55,411 bases of DNA from Thermodesulfovibrionales bacterium (GTDB lineage Bacteria > Nitrospirota > Thermodesulfovibrionia > Thermodesulfovibrionales > SM23-35). The notes under the pieces are model-generated. The model ran no database searches. It was not told the DNA's origin and was given only the letters and a program-made list of their open reading frames with translations. Numbering within the stretch: position 1 is the first letter of the stretch; the number at the start of each line of letters is the position of its first letter. The stretch covers positions 1 to 55,411 of the forward strand of contig JASEEX010000009.1 in the NCBI GenBank assembly GCA_030019415.1, given 5' to 3'. A program made the position numbers and the translations under genes. Shown here piece by piece: positions 36,268 through 44,460 of this stretch.

Positions 36268-37629
36268 ATGCCGAAGATAAAGACATTCTACCAGTGTCAG
36301 TCATGCGGTTACACAAGCCCTAAGTGGCTTGGTAGATGCCCAGACTGTGGAACATGGAATAGCCTTGTTGAAGAAAGGAAAGAAGCCGTTACCCGTCAAT
36401 CCTCATTTCTTACCCATCTCGGTAAATCAGAGCCCCAGTCCCTGAGTTCAATCACGGGCGGATACGGGCAGAGGACATCAACAGGGATGAAAGAACTCGA
36501 CAGGGTTTTAGGAAGTGGCGTTGTCACAGGATCAGTGATACTCGTTGGAGGCGACCCTGGCATAGGCAAATCCACATTGCTCCTGCAGGCCCTCTCGGGT
36601 CTTTCCAGATACGGTAGGGTACTTTATGTCTCGGGTGAAGAGTCTCCTGAGCAGATAAAAATCAGGGCAGAAAGGCTCTCAATAAACTCTAATGAGATAA
36701 TATTACTTTCAGAAACCTCACTCGAAGGCATTATTAATACAGCATCAAAACTTTCCCCAAAGATAATAGTTGTAGATTCCATCCAGACTGTTTACACAGA
36801 GGAGCTTGTTTCCGCACCTGGTTCTGTCAGCCAGGTGAGGGAGTGCGCTGCAAAATTGATGATCTTTGCAAAGAGGTCGGATATCCCTGTATTCCTCGTC
36901 GGCCATGTTACCAAAGAGGGTACGATTGCTGGCCCACGTGTACTTGAACATATCGTAGATACAGTTCTCTATTTTGAAGGTGACAGGGGACACTCTTACC
37001 GCATCCTCAGGACAGTAAAAAACCGCTTTGGCTCAACAAACGAGATAGGGGTCTTCGAGATGTCTGACTCAGGTCTTATAGAGGTAGAAAATCCATCTGA
37101 ACTCTTCCTTCTCGAAAGGCCACTGAATGTTTCAGGCTCAACAGTTGTTGCGAGCCTCGAAGGTACCAGGCCCCTAATGGTCGAGATACAATCCCTCGTC
37201 TCTCAGACTAACTTCGGGATGCCTCGAAGGACAACCATAGGTGTTGACTTTAACAGGGTAAACCTACTCGTGGCAGTGCTTGAAAAAAGGGCAGGCCTCC
37301 ATCTCGGAGGAATGGATATATTTGTAAATGTTGTCGGAGGGCTCAGGATAATTGAGCCTGCTGTTGATCTCGGCATCATTGCAACAATAGCTTCTTCTTT
37401 GAAAAACATACCGATAGACCCAAAAACCTTTGTATTTGGCGAGGCCGGTCTTTCGGGTGAGATAAGGGCAGTTACACAGGCAGAAGCACGGATAAAGGAG
37501 GCATCAAAGATAGGGTTTAAGCGGGCTGTCATGCCTCTGGGGAACTCTGAAAAAATCAAGAATAATCCCGGATTAGAGATAATTGGGGTAAAGGATGTTG
37601 AAGACTGTCTCGAGGCTGTTCTCACTTAG
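36268..37629 (+). CDS. radA: DNA repair protein RadA/Sms
   Basis: 453 aa RecA-like branch-migration ATPase. N-terminal zinc finger (CQSCGYTSPKWLGRCPDCG), Walker A GGDPGIGKST, the RadA signature KNRFGST, and a C-terminal Lon-protease-like domain without the catalytic Ser-Lys role. Starts 29 bases after the miniature element. Its 3' end overlaps the lipoprotein gene by 35 bases. Confidence 0.97.
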   Translation: MPKIKTFYQCQSCGYTSPKWLGRCPDCGTWNSLVEERKEAVTRQSSFLTHLGKSEPQSLSSITGGYGQRTSTGMKELDRVLGSGVVTGSVILVGGDPGIGKSTLLLQALSGLSRYGRVLYVSGEESPEQIKIRAERLSINSNEIILLSETSLEGIINTASKLSPKIIVVDSIQTVYTEELVSAPGSVSQVRECAAKLMIFAKRSDIPVFLVGHVTKEGTIAGPRVLEHIVDTVLYFEGDRGHSYRILRTVKNRFGSTNEIGVFEMSDSGLIEVENPSELFLLERPLNVSGSTVVASLEGTRPLMVEIQSLVSQTNFGMPRRTTIGVDFNRVNLLVAVLEKRAGLHLGGMDIFVNVVGGLRIIEPAVDLGIIATIASSLKNIPIDPKTFVFGEAGLSGEIRAVTQAEARIKEASKIGFKRAVMPLGNSEKIKNNPGLEIIGVKDVEDCLEAVLT

Positions 37630-38221
37630 CATTATCTTACTTTTATTTTCCTGCGCAACGTCACGAGTCGAGATGCCCGTATATGAAGGCATTGATGTAA
37701 AAGATGTCCTCTACTCAAAGAACAGTATCTCAGCCATAGATGCCATTTTCTCCATAATCCTCGAAAAAGACAATGGTGAAATAAGGGGAGACGGGGTGCT
37801 AAATGTATCCAGAAACGGTGATCTAAACCTACGCGTATACTCATTCGGATTTCTTGCACTCGAGGTCACATCAGAAAAGGGTATTATAAAAAGCACTCCC
37901 TGGTTTGACAGAACCAAAGCTGAAATACTTACCCACGGCCTGCGAGATTGTCTCTTCTGGTGGGATATAGAGGACTCTGATATTGATGAAAAAGAGGATG
38001 TATATCTTCTTAAAAACCAATCGAGAATAATATGGATAGACAGAAAGACAATGCTACCCGTAAAGCAAACAATCTCTCTTGAAGATGGCAGAGAGTTTAA
38101 TTTCTATTATGAAAATCCGGAGAAGTTAGGTGATGTCTGGTATCCCTCAAAGATAAGGATAGAACTCTCAAGATATTCTGTAACATTAAAGATTAAAGAT
38201 ATATCATTGAATTTCCTTTAA
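37595..38221 (+). CDS. Outer-membrane lipoprotein, DUF4292/LolB-like fold (predicted)
   Basis: 208 aa. Lipoprotein signal with LLFSC lipobox (Cys20), then a beta-rich domain with alternating strands (GDGVLNVSRNGDLNLRVYSF, IIWIDRKTMLPVKQTI) resembling LolA/LolB-type carriers. This is a fold-level guess. ATG 37595 lies inside radA, with AAAGG just upstream. Function unknown. Confidence 0.68.
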   Translation: MLKTVSRLFSLSIILLLFSCATSRVEMPVYEGIDVKDVLYSKNSISAIDAIFSIILEKDNGEIRGDGVLNVSRNGDLNLRVYSFGFLALEVTSEKGIIKSTPWFDRTKAEILTHGLRDCLFWWDIEDSDIDEKEDVYLLKNQSRIIWIDRKTMLPVKQTISLEDGREFNFYYENPEKLGDVWYPSKIRIELSRYSVTLKIKDISLNFL

Positions 38222-38229
38222 GAGACCAA

Positions 38230-38703
38230 ATGAAGAAGAGGAAAAAACTCAGGCCTGATTGGGACGAATACTTCATCGGCATTGCAAGGGCAGTCTCGGC
38301 AAGGGCTACCTGCCTGAGGAGAAAGTATGGTGCGGTTATTACAAAGGATAACATTATTGTAAGTACCGGCTATAATGGTGCCCCTTCAGGCATGAGGGAC
38401 TGCCTTGAGGTAGGTAAATGCACGAGGAGAGAGCTTCAGATCCCCCATGGCGAGAGGTATGAACTCTGTCACGGTGTGCACGCAGAGGCAAATGCGATTA
38501 TTCGTGCATCTGTCGATGAATTAAGGGGTGCAACAATTTATATATCAGGTATTGATGAGGGAAGTAATGAATGTTATGCTGAGCCGTGCATGATGTGTAA
38601 GAGAATGATATTGAACTCAAGGATAGCGAAGGTCGTCTACTCAGATGGAAATAAGAGATTTGTGATTGTTGACCCCAGGAAATGGCTGAAGAAGAGGGTT
38701 TAA
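38230..38703 (+). CDS. Deoxycytidylate (dCMP) deaminase family protein
   Basis: 157 aa zinc deaminase making dUMP from dCMP for dTMP synthesis (ComEB/Dcd type). Seen: RPDWDEYFIGIARAVSARATC, VSTGYNGAPSGMRDC, zinc ligands in VHAEANAI and EPCMMCKRMI. ATG eight bases after the lipoprotein stop. The short, stand-alone form fits dCMP deaminase better than RNA-editing enzymes. Confidence 0.92.
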   Translation: MKKRKKLRPDWDEYFIGIARAVSARATCLRRKYGAVITKDNIIVSTGYNGAPSGMRDCLEVGKCTRRELQIPHGERYELCHGVHAEANAIIRASVDELRGATIYISGIDEGSNECYAEPCMMCKRMILNSRIAKVVYSDGNKRFVIVDPRKWLKKRV

Positions 38704-38771
38704 TCTAATAACCAATAACCAAATTTCAAATTCCAAATAAAAGTATTTAAAAAATTCGCTTGAGGTAGATT

Positions 38772-39740
38772 ATGAAAACTATTTTAGTGACCGGATGTGC
38801 TGGATTTATCGGGTGGAAGGTCTCGGAGGGATTGCTTGAGGAGAATATGGATGTTGTGGGTGTTGATAACTTTAATGACCACTATGATCCACGGCTAAAA
38901 GAATGGCGATTGAGTTCATTAAATAAAAATCAAAACTTCTCTTTACAGATCCTTGATATTTCAGAATATGAACCTGTAAGAAGATTATTCCTGGAAAATA
39001 AATTCGATGCTGTCATCAATCTCGCTGCGAGGGCGGGGGTGAGGGCATCTGTAGAAAACCCATGGGTTTATCTCGATACAAATATAAAAGGCACTTTAAA
39101 TCTTCTTGAATGTTGCAGAGAATTTAGTGTTAATAAGTTTGTATTGGCATCCACTTCGAGCATTTATGGTCTGAAGGAGATACCCTTCAGAGAGATAGAC
39201 AGGACAGACTTTCCCCTCGCACCCTATTCGGCAACAAAAAAGGGGGCCGAGGTCCTCTGCTATTGCTACCATTATCTCTACGGCCTGGATATAAGCATAC
39301 CGAGATACTTTACAGTCTATGGTCCTGCAGGCAGGCCCGACATGAGCATATTTATATTCGTAAAAAGAATTGATAAGGGTCTTCCTATAATTGTGTTCGG
39401 AGACGGCAAACAGCAAAGGGATTTTTCTTACATCGATGACATTGCCGATGGTACAGTTAAATGCCTCCAGCCCTTCGGTTACGAAATATTCAACCTCGGC
39501 AGTGACAATCCTGTTGAACTCATGTATGTGATAAACCTTATAGAAGAGGCCCTCGGTAAAAGGGCAACCATAGAGTTTTTACCACGCCATCCTGCTGACG
39601 TCCCTGCAACATGGGCAGATATTGAAAAGTCCAAAGAAAGATTGAACTGGTATCCAGAGACCACAATAGAAGAAGGCATCAAAAAGACAGTTAAATGGTA
39701 CCTCGAAAATAGAGAGTTCATAAACAGCCTGAAAAATTAA
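38772..39740 (+). CDS. NAD-dependent sugar-nucleotide epimerase (UDP-glucuronate/UDP-glucose 4-epimerase-like)
   Basis: 322 aa extended SDR. Seen: VTGCAGFIGWKVSEGLL NAD site, NFNDHYDPRLKEWRL (typical of UDP-glucuronate 4-epimerases), LAARAGVRASVENP, catalytic APYSATKKGAEVL (YxxxK), YFTVYGPAGRPDM. It supplies sugars for surface polysaccharide; the exact substrate is not certain. GAGG precedes the ATG. Its stop meets folK tail to tail. Confidence 0.87.
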   Translation: MKTILVTGCAGFIGWKVSEGLLEENMDVVGVDNFNDHYDPRLKEWRLSSLNKNQNFSLQILDISEYEPVRRLFLENKFDAVINLAARAGVRASVENPWVYLDTNIKGTLNLLECCREFSVNKFVLASTSSIYGLKEIPFREIDRTDFPLAPYSATKKGAEVLCYCYHYLYGLDISIPRYFTVYGPAGRPDMSIFIFVKRIDKGLPIIVFGDGKQQRDFSYIDDIADGTVKCLQPFGYEIFNLGSDNPVELMYVINLIEEALGKRATIEFLPRHPADVPATWADIEKSKERLNWYPETTIEEGIKKTVKWYLENREFINSLKN

Positions 39741-40201
39741 TGACGGTATCGAAGCTCCTGCATAAGATCGCAAACTCTCACCTTTAATATGGGGTGTATT
39801 CTCTCTGGTGCAATCTCACACAGGGGTCTAAGAACGAAATCCCTCTCATGCATCAAAGGATGGGGGATTTCTAAATTATCTTCCCTTAAAATAAGAGCAT
39901 CGAAAAGGAGGATGTCAAGGTCGATAATGCGTGGCCCCCACTTGAAGGACTCTTCCCTGCCAACCTCTCTCTCTACCTCCTTTAATATCCTTAAAAGCTC
40001 CTTTGGCTCAAGCCCTGTCTCTACTTCTATAGCCATGTTTATGAATCGAGGTTGATCCTTTACACCCCAGGGCTCGGTCTCATATATGGAAGACTTCTTT
40101 TTAACGGTGATTCCTCTTTTTTCAAGAATTTCTATTGCACGCAGGCAGTTTTCCTGCCTGTTGCCGAGATTAGAGCCAATACCGATGTAAGCTATAGCCA
40201 T
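39737..40201 (-). CDS. folK: 2-amino-4-hydroxy-6-hydroxymethyldihydropteridine pyrophosphokinase
   Basis: 154 aa; second-last steps of folate synthesis, moving pyrophosphate from ATP to hydroxymethyldihydropterin. Seen: YIGIGSNLGNRQENC, SSIYETEPWGVKDQPRFINMAIEV, WGPRIIDLDILLF with the Mg-binding Asp pair, PHPLMHERDFVLRPL. GGATGA before the ATG. Convergent with the epimerase (4-base overlap). Confidence 0.96.
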   Translation of the reverse strand: MAIAYIGIGSNLGNRQENCLRAIEILEKRGITVKKKSSIYETEPWGVKDQPRFINMAIEVETGLEPKELLRILKEVEREVGREESFKWGPRIIDLDILLFDALILREDNLEIPHPLMHERDFVLRPLCEIAPERIHPILKVRVCDLMQELRYRH

Positions 40202-40289
40202 GAATCATCCAGTTTTTACCGATAATATTAAAAATCACTCTTGTTATTTTAATATCCTTGGTGCCTTTATTGTATCACATAATAGTCCC

Positions 40290-40338
40290 CTCACCTTGCG
40301 GGGGTTCACCCCGCACCACAGGAAACCACGGTGCGGGG
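40290..40338. repeat. Small GC-rich palindrome between folK and the radical SAM gene
   Basis: CCCCGCACC (40309-40317) and GGTGCGGGG (40330-40338), with a third related arm TTGCGGGGG just to the left. It sits in an otherwise AT-rich gap. Confidence 0.65.
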
Positions 40339-40377
40339 TTCACACAAAATTTAAGAGACAATACCAATAGATTAGTG

Positions 40378-40383
40378 TATAAT
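40378..40383 (+). promoter_or_regulatory. -10 box of the radical SAM gene
   Basis: TATAAT, eight bases before the ATG at 40392, with GAGACA 17 bases upstream as a weak -35. No Shine-Dalgarno; probably leaderless. Confidence 0.6.
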
Positions 40384-40391
40384 TAGAAACC

Positions 40392-41795
40392 ATGGATGTC
40401 AGAAGAATCTCGTTTATTGAAGCAAAGTCACCCGGTGCCAATATTTTTAGCAAGTGTTTGATGCCGAGGCTTGGTGCAGTCCTGCTCTCCACAATTTTGA
40501 CCGAACGGGGTTACGAGGTAAAGGCATTTATTGAGGATGTCGCTGACCCTGATTGGTCCTATATTGAAAACTCTGATGTTGTCTGTATCTCCACCATTAC
40601 TTCCACTTCTGTGAGGGCTTACAGAATTGCCGACGGACTCAGGCGAAAAGGAATCCCTGTTGTCATGGGAGGTGCTCATCCATCCTTCCTTCCAGAAGAG
40701 GCACTTAAACATGCTGATTATGTGGTGCGTGGAGAAGGTGATTTTACTCTCCCTGAACTAATCGATTATCTTAAGAAAGGGACTCCGGACATCACTTCAA
40801 TAAAGGGCCTCAGTTATAGAGACAGTGGCGACGGTATTATAAATAATTCCCCGAGACCTCTCATCGAAGACCTTGATGTACTCCCTGAACCTGACTTTAA
40901 GCTCGTCCCACATTGGAAACCTTCTAACATCTATCCCATTTCAACATCAAGAGGATGTCCCTTTAATTGCAAATTCTGCTCTGTGATACATATATTTGGA
41001 AGAAAATACAGGTTTAAAACCGTTGCTGCCACGATGAAGGAATTACGACATGTCCATTCGATCTCAGGGGCGAGCAAGTTCTTCGTTGACGACAATTTTA
41101 CCGCAAACAAGAAACGAACAAAAGAACTCCTTCGTGCGATGATTGCTGAAGGGATAACTTCCAGCTGGTCTGCACAGGTGAGGACAGATGTTGCGAAGGA
41201 TGAAGAACTCTTACGCCTCATGGCTGATTCAGGCTGTGATACCCTTCACATCGGGTTTGAGTCTGTCAGCCAGAAAACTCTTCAAGCATATAACAAAGGG
41301 CAGGACATTGACGAGATCGTGCATTGTATCAAAATAGTAAGGGACCACGGTATCGAAATCCATGGCATGTTTGTACTCGGCGCTGATACCGATACGATAG
41401 ACACCATAAAGGAGACAGCAGACTTTTCCGTTAAACTTGGTATTGATACAATACAATTTTTGATCCTTACCCCCCTGCCGGGTACACCATTATTTTATGA
41501 GATGAAAGAATCAGGAAGGCTCCTCCATACTGACTGGAGCAAATATGATGGCCATCATATTGTCTATAAACCTCTCCTTATGAGCCCTCAAACTCTCCAT
41601 ATTGAGAGCCTCAAGGCAATGGGACGATTTTACTCATGGAAATATATATTCAGGCACTTTGCTCATCTCGATTTCTTCCATGCAGCAGTCGGGTTATACG
41701 GAAAGAGGGCGATAAAGAAAGCGCTTGAAGAAGCCGGGGACTACCTTCAATCTATAAGTAAGCTTATAGATTCTCCCCTCCCAGAACAGTCGTAG
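40392..41795 (+). CDS. B12-binding-domain radical SAM protein
   Basis: 467 aa. N-terminal Rossmann-like cobalamin-binding domain (about 1-130: LSTILTERGYEVKAF, VVMGGAHPSFLPEEAL, VVRGEGDFTLPELIDYL). It lacks the DxHxxG cobalamin-histidine motif. The radical SAM barrel has the CPFNCKFC cluster motif (Cys189, 193, 196), then FVDDNFTANKKR and HIGFESVSQKTLQAYNKGQ. The C-terminal LTPLPGTPLF is usual in this group. Relatives methylate or modify lipids, hopanoids or cofactors; substrate unknown. Stands alone. Confidence 0.87.
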   Translation: MDVRRISFIEAKSPGANIFSKCLMPRLGAVLLSTILTERGYEVKAFIEDVADPDWSYIENSDVVCISTITSTSVRAYRIADGLRRKGIPVVMGGAHPSFLPEEALKHADYVVRGEGDFTLPELIDYLKKGTPDITSIKGLSYRDSGDGIINNSPRPLIEDLDVLPEPDFKLVPHWKPSNIYPISTSRGCPFNCKFCSVIHIFGRKYRFKTVAATMKELRHVHSISGASKFFVDDNFTANKKRTKELLRAMIAEGITSSWSAQVRTDVAKDEELLRLMADSGCDTLHIGFESVSQKTLQAYNKGQDIDEIVHCIKIVRDHGIEIHGMFVLGADTDTIDTIKETADFSVKLGIDTIQFLILTPLPGTPLFYEMKESGRLLHTDWSKYDGHHIVYKPLLMSPQTLHIESLKAMGRFYSWKYIFRHFAHLDFFHAAVGLYGKRAIKKALEEAGDYLQSISKLIDSPLPEQS

Positions 41796-41808
41796 ATAAT
41801 AAACCCTA

Positions 41809-42981
41809 TTAAAGAATCTTTCCTATCCTCTCGACTGCCTCTTTAATCCTTTCTACAGATGCCGTTAATGCAAACCTCACAAACCCTTCTCCTGCCTCTC
41901 CAAAACCATTACCAGGTGTTGCAAGCACCCCTGCCCTCTTCAGTAGATGTGTTACAAAACCCGTGGAATCAAAATTAGAGGGTATCTTTGCCCAGATGTA
42001 AAAGGTCGCCCTCGGTTTCATGAGATGTATACCGAGTTTTTTTAAACCACTGTAAAAGACATCTCTCCTTTCCTGATAAGTCTTCCTTATCGCCGAAAGA
42101 ATCTCATCACCTGTATCGAGGGCAACTATAGCCGCCTCCTGTATGGCCTGAAAAACCCCTGAATCGAGGTTTGTCTTTATCTTTCCAAGGCCTGCTAAGA
42201 CCTCCCGGTTTCCAACAGCAAAACCTATCCTCCATCCTGTCATATTATACGTCTTTGAGAGTGAATGGAACTCGATGCCCATATCCTTTGCACCGGGTAT
42301 CTGCATAAAGCACAAAGGTCTCTTATCATAGTAGATCTCGGAGTATGAGGCATCATGGCAGACAATGATGTTGTACTTTAATGCAATCCCTACCACTTCC
42401 TTATAAAATTTTACAGGCGCTATTGCTGAGGTAGGATTATTGGGGTAGTTTAAGAAGATAAGTTTCGCCTTCCTTAATACCTTTTTGGGTATTGCATCAA
42501 GATCAGGCAGAAAGTCATTCTTCTCATTTAAAGGCATTACATGATTTTCCCCCCCGGCAAAAAGGGTACCCGCTGAATAAACAGGATAACCAGGAGATGG
42601 CACAAGTACTATATCGCCTGGATCAACAAATGCTAAAGGGATATGGCCTATGCCCTCCTTCGAGCCAATTAATGAGAGAACCTCTGTCTGCGGGTCAAGC
42701 TTAACACCAAATCTCTTCCTATACCACAGCGCAACAGCCTCCCTGTAAGAGGGCATGCCCTCGTATGATGGATAACGGTGGTTAGCAGGTTTCTCAACAG
42801 CCACTTTCATGGCATTAACTATATGTGGCGGCGTAGGGATGTCAGGGTCACCGATACTCAGATCAATGAGGTCAGTGCCTCTGGCTATCGCCTTCTGTTT
42901 CATCTTGTCTATGGATGCGAATAGATAAGGTGGTAGGTGCCTAATGCGTGTAGAGAGTTCAACAGAAATCCTTTTCTCCAA
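41809..42981 (-). CDS. dapL: LL-diaminopimelate aminotransferase
   Basis: 390 aa fold-type I PLP enzyme converting tetrahydrodipicolinate directly to LL-diaminopimelate (lysine and peptidoglycan). Seen: DLSIGDPDIPTPPHIV, PNNPTSAIA, HDASYSEIYYD, and PLP Lys243 in FHSLSKTYNMTGWR. TTG start with CAGGAGG. A generic aspartate/alanine aminotransferase is the alternative, but the GxPDxPTPxHI and SKTYNMTGWR pattern favours DapL. Confidence 0.87.
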   Translation of the reverse strand: MEKRISVELSTRIRHLPPYLFASIDKMKQKAIARGTDLIDLSIGDPDIPTPPHIVNAMKVAVEKPANHRYPSYEGMPSYREAVALWYRKRFGVKLDPQTEVLSLIGSKEGIGHIPLAFVDPGDIVLVPSPGYPVYSAGTLFAGGENHVMPLNEKNDFLPDLDAIPKKVLRKAKLIFLNYPNNPTSAIAPVKFYKEVVGIALKYNIIVCHDASYSEIYYDKRPLCFMQIPGAKDMGIEFHSLSKTYNMTGWRIGFAVGNREVLAGLGKIKTNLDSGVFQAIQEAAIVALDTGDEILSAIRKTYQERRDVFYSGLKKLGIHLMKPRATFYIWAKIPSNFDSTGFVTHLLKRAGVLATPGNGFGEAGEGFVRFALTASVERIKEAVERIGKIL

Positions 42982-43084
42982 AGCTGCCTCCTGATTTTTT
43001 TGCTATTATATACTATAATAGCCTATTAAAGAGAAATGAGGATGAAAGGGTTGAAGGTGCACTCAGTTTCACAGGAAAAAGCTC

Positions 43085-43900
43085 ATGAGTAAAAATTACT
43101 GGGAAGCATATTTCAATGCTATAAAAAAGCAAGACTGGGAAGGAGCTAAAAACTCTCTCCATCACCTCAGTAATGTTGAACGAGACAATCCCCAGGTACA
43201 TCTCAAGATTGGGGACATATATCAAAGGATGGGTGATTCTCTTAATGCAATAGCCTCGTATCACCACGCTGCATGGATTCTCACAAAGCAGGGCTTCATG
43301 CAGAAGGCCCTTGCACTCTATAAGGTAATTCTCAGGCTTGATCCCTACAATGCAGAGGCAATAAACAGATCAAAGGAACTGATGGTGAAACTCGAATCTG
43401 CAAAAATCTCCGCAGCACCTAAGCCTCTTCTTAGAGAAGAACCTATCCCGTCACTCTTTTCTTCCCTGCAGAAAGATGAGATAAAAAAAATAATAGAAAA
43501 AGCAGAGATCAAATCGTTCTCAGACAGTGAGAAGGTAATAGAGGAAGGCGACTCCGGAGACTCATTATTTATAGTAAAATCAGGACAGGCAAGGGTCATT
43601 TCACATATCCTCGGGAAAAAGATAGAACTTGCTACTCTCTCAGAAGGAGATGTCTTCGGCGAGATAGCATTTCTGACAGGGAGGCCAAGAACAGCATCTG
43701 TGATTGCAAAAGGACCACTTGTTGTTATCGAGATAAGGAGGCAGCTTCTCGAAGAAGTAATAGAGAAAAACCCGGACGTACTTTATAAACTCGAGGATTT
43801 CTACCAACAACGTCTTCAGAATACACTGAAAAAGACAGAATCAGAAATAACCCCCGTTAGAAGAAATATTTCTAACGGGGTAAAAATTAAGGAGGTTTAG
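43085..43900 (+). CDS. TPR and cyclic-nucleotide-binding domain protein
   Basis: 271 aa, no signal peptide. Residues about 3-105 are tetratricopeptide-like helices (WEGAKNSLHHL, PQVHLKIGDIYQRMGDSLNAI, KALALYKVILRLDPYNAEA). Residues about 130-245 form a cyclic-nucleotide-binding barrel (VIEEGDSGDSLFIVKSGQARV, GDVFGEIAFLTGRPRTASV, the phosphate-binding cassette). No DNA-binding or enzymatic output domain. Probably a scaffold or sensor. AGGAAA before the ATG. The last 20 codons include a palindrome at 43852-43879. Confidence 0.85.
   Translation: MSKNYWEAYFNAIKKQDWEGAKNSLHHLSNVERDNPQVHLKIGDIYQRMGDSLNAIASYHHAAWILTKQGFMQKALALYKVILRLDPYNAEAINRSKELMVKLESAKISAAPKPLLREEPIPSLFSSLQKDEIKKIIEKAEIKSFSDSEKVIEEGDSGDSLFIVKSGQARVISHILGKKIELATLSEGDVFGEIAFLTGRPRTASVIAKGPLVVIEIRRQLLEEVIEKNPDVLYKLEDFYQQRLQNTLKKTESEITPVRRNISNGVKIKEV
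43852..43879. repeat. Palindrome within the 3' end of the TPR/cNMP gene
   Basis: CCCCGTTAGA (43852-43861) and TCTAACGGGG (43870-43879), in frame, coding TPVRRNISNGVK. Of a dispersed-repeat type. Confidence 0.75.
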
Positions 43901-43901
43901 G

Positions 43902-43926
43902 AGCAGGGGGGACTCTGTCCCCCCTG
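43902..43926. terminator. Hairpin between convergent genes
   Basis: GCAGGGGGGAC / GTCCCCCCTGC, an 11-bp perfect stem with a TCT loop, directly after the TPR/cNMP stop and before the stop of the secreted protein gene. No long T run on either side, so termination efficiency is uncertain. Confidence 0.7.
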
Positions 43927-43936
43927 CGAGCTAAAG

Positions 43937-44362
43937 TTATTTCTTCTTTGCTGGCTCAGCTGGCTCTGCTTTCTTCGGTGCTGGCTTGATAGCAACGCTC
44001 TTTGCTACATTCTTACCCTCAACCTCTGTGTACTTGACAGTCACCTTATCGCCGACCTTCACATCTGCAAGCACCTTCTTCTCTTTGTCTAAGGTGATCT
44101 TGGTCTTATCATCGACAGTAACAACTGTCTCCTCGACCTTACCCTTTACCTTCTTGGTTACAGTGATGGTCATGGCTTTTGTGTCGACCGCTTTCACCTC
44201 ACCGGTAACCCGTTTAACCTTTGGCTTTTCAGCTGGTTTTGCTGGCTCGGCCTTCTTCTCTGCAGGTACAGGAGCTGCCTTCTTCTCCTCTACTGCAAAG
44301 GAGATAGAGGTTATGGCGAATACAAAAAGTACTGCTACGACAAGAGCTAATGCCTTCTTCAC
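43937..44362 (-). CDS. Secreted Lys/Ala/Pro-rich protein under a sigma-54 promoter
   Basis: 141 aa. Sec signal peptide 1-23 (cut SFA-VEE), a K/A/P/E-rich linker (24-50), a short beta-rich OB-like core (about 52-123: RVTGEVKAVDTKAMTITVTK, VTVDDKTKITLD, LADVKVGDKVTVKYTE, close to DUF5666-type folds), and a K/A/P/E tail. GTG start with GGAGGTGA seven bases upstream. The sigma-54 promoter at 44395-44410 gives a leader of about 22 bases. Downstream of its likely activator and sensor kinase. The beta core resembles metal- or polyanion-binding small domains, but function is unknown. Confidence 0.8.
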   Translation of the reverse strand: MKKALALVVAVLFVFAITSISFAVEEKKAAPVPAEKKAEPAKPAEKPKVKRVTGEVKAVDTKAMTITVTKKVKGKVEETVVTVDDKTKITLDKEKKVLADVKVGDKVTVKYTEVEGKNVAKSVAIKPAPKKAEPAEPAKKK

Positions 44363-44394
44363 TAAAAATCACCTCCTTTCACAGAAGTAAATGT

Positions 44395-44410
44395 AGCAAT
44401 AAATATGCCA
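44395..44410 (-). promoter_or_regulatory. Sigma-54 (RpoN) -24/-12 promoter
   Basis: TGGCATATTTATTGCT on the minus strand: consensus TGGCAY-N5-TTGCT with GG and GC exactly ten bases apart. Predicted start near 44384, just above the Shine-Dalgarno of the secreted protein gene. The neighbouring regulator is a sigma-54 activator. Confidence 0.88.
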
Positions 44411-44460
44411 GGGCTAAACTACCTAAAAATAAACCTTAAATAAAAACAGCCCTTGCCCTT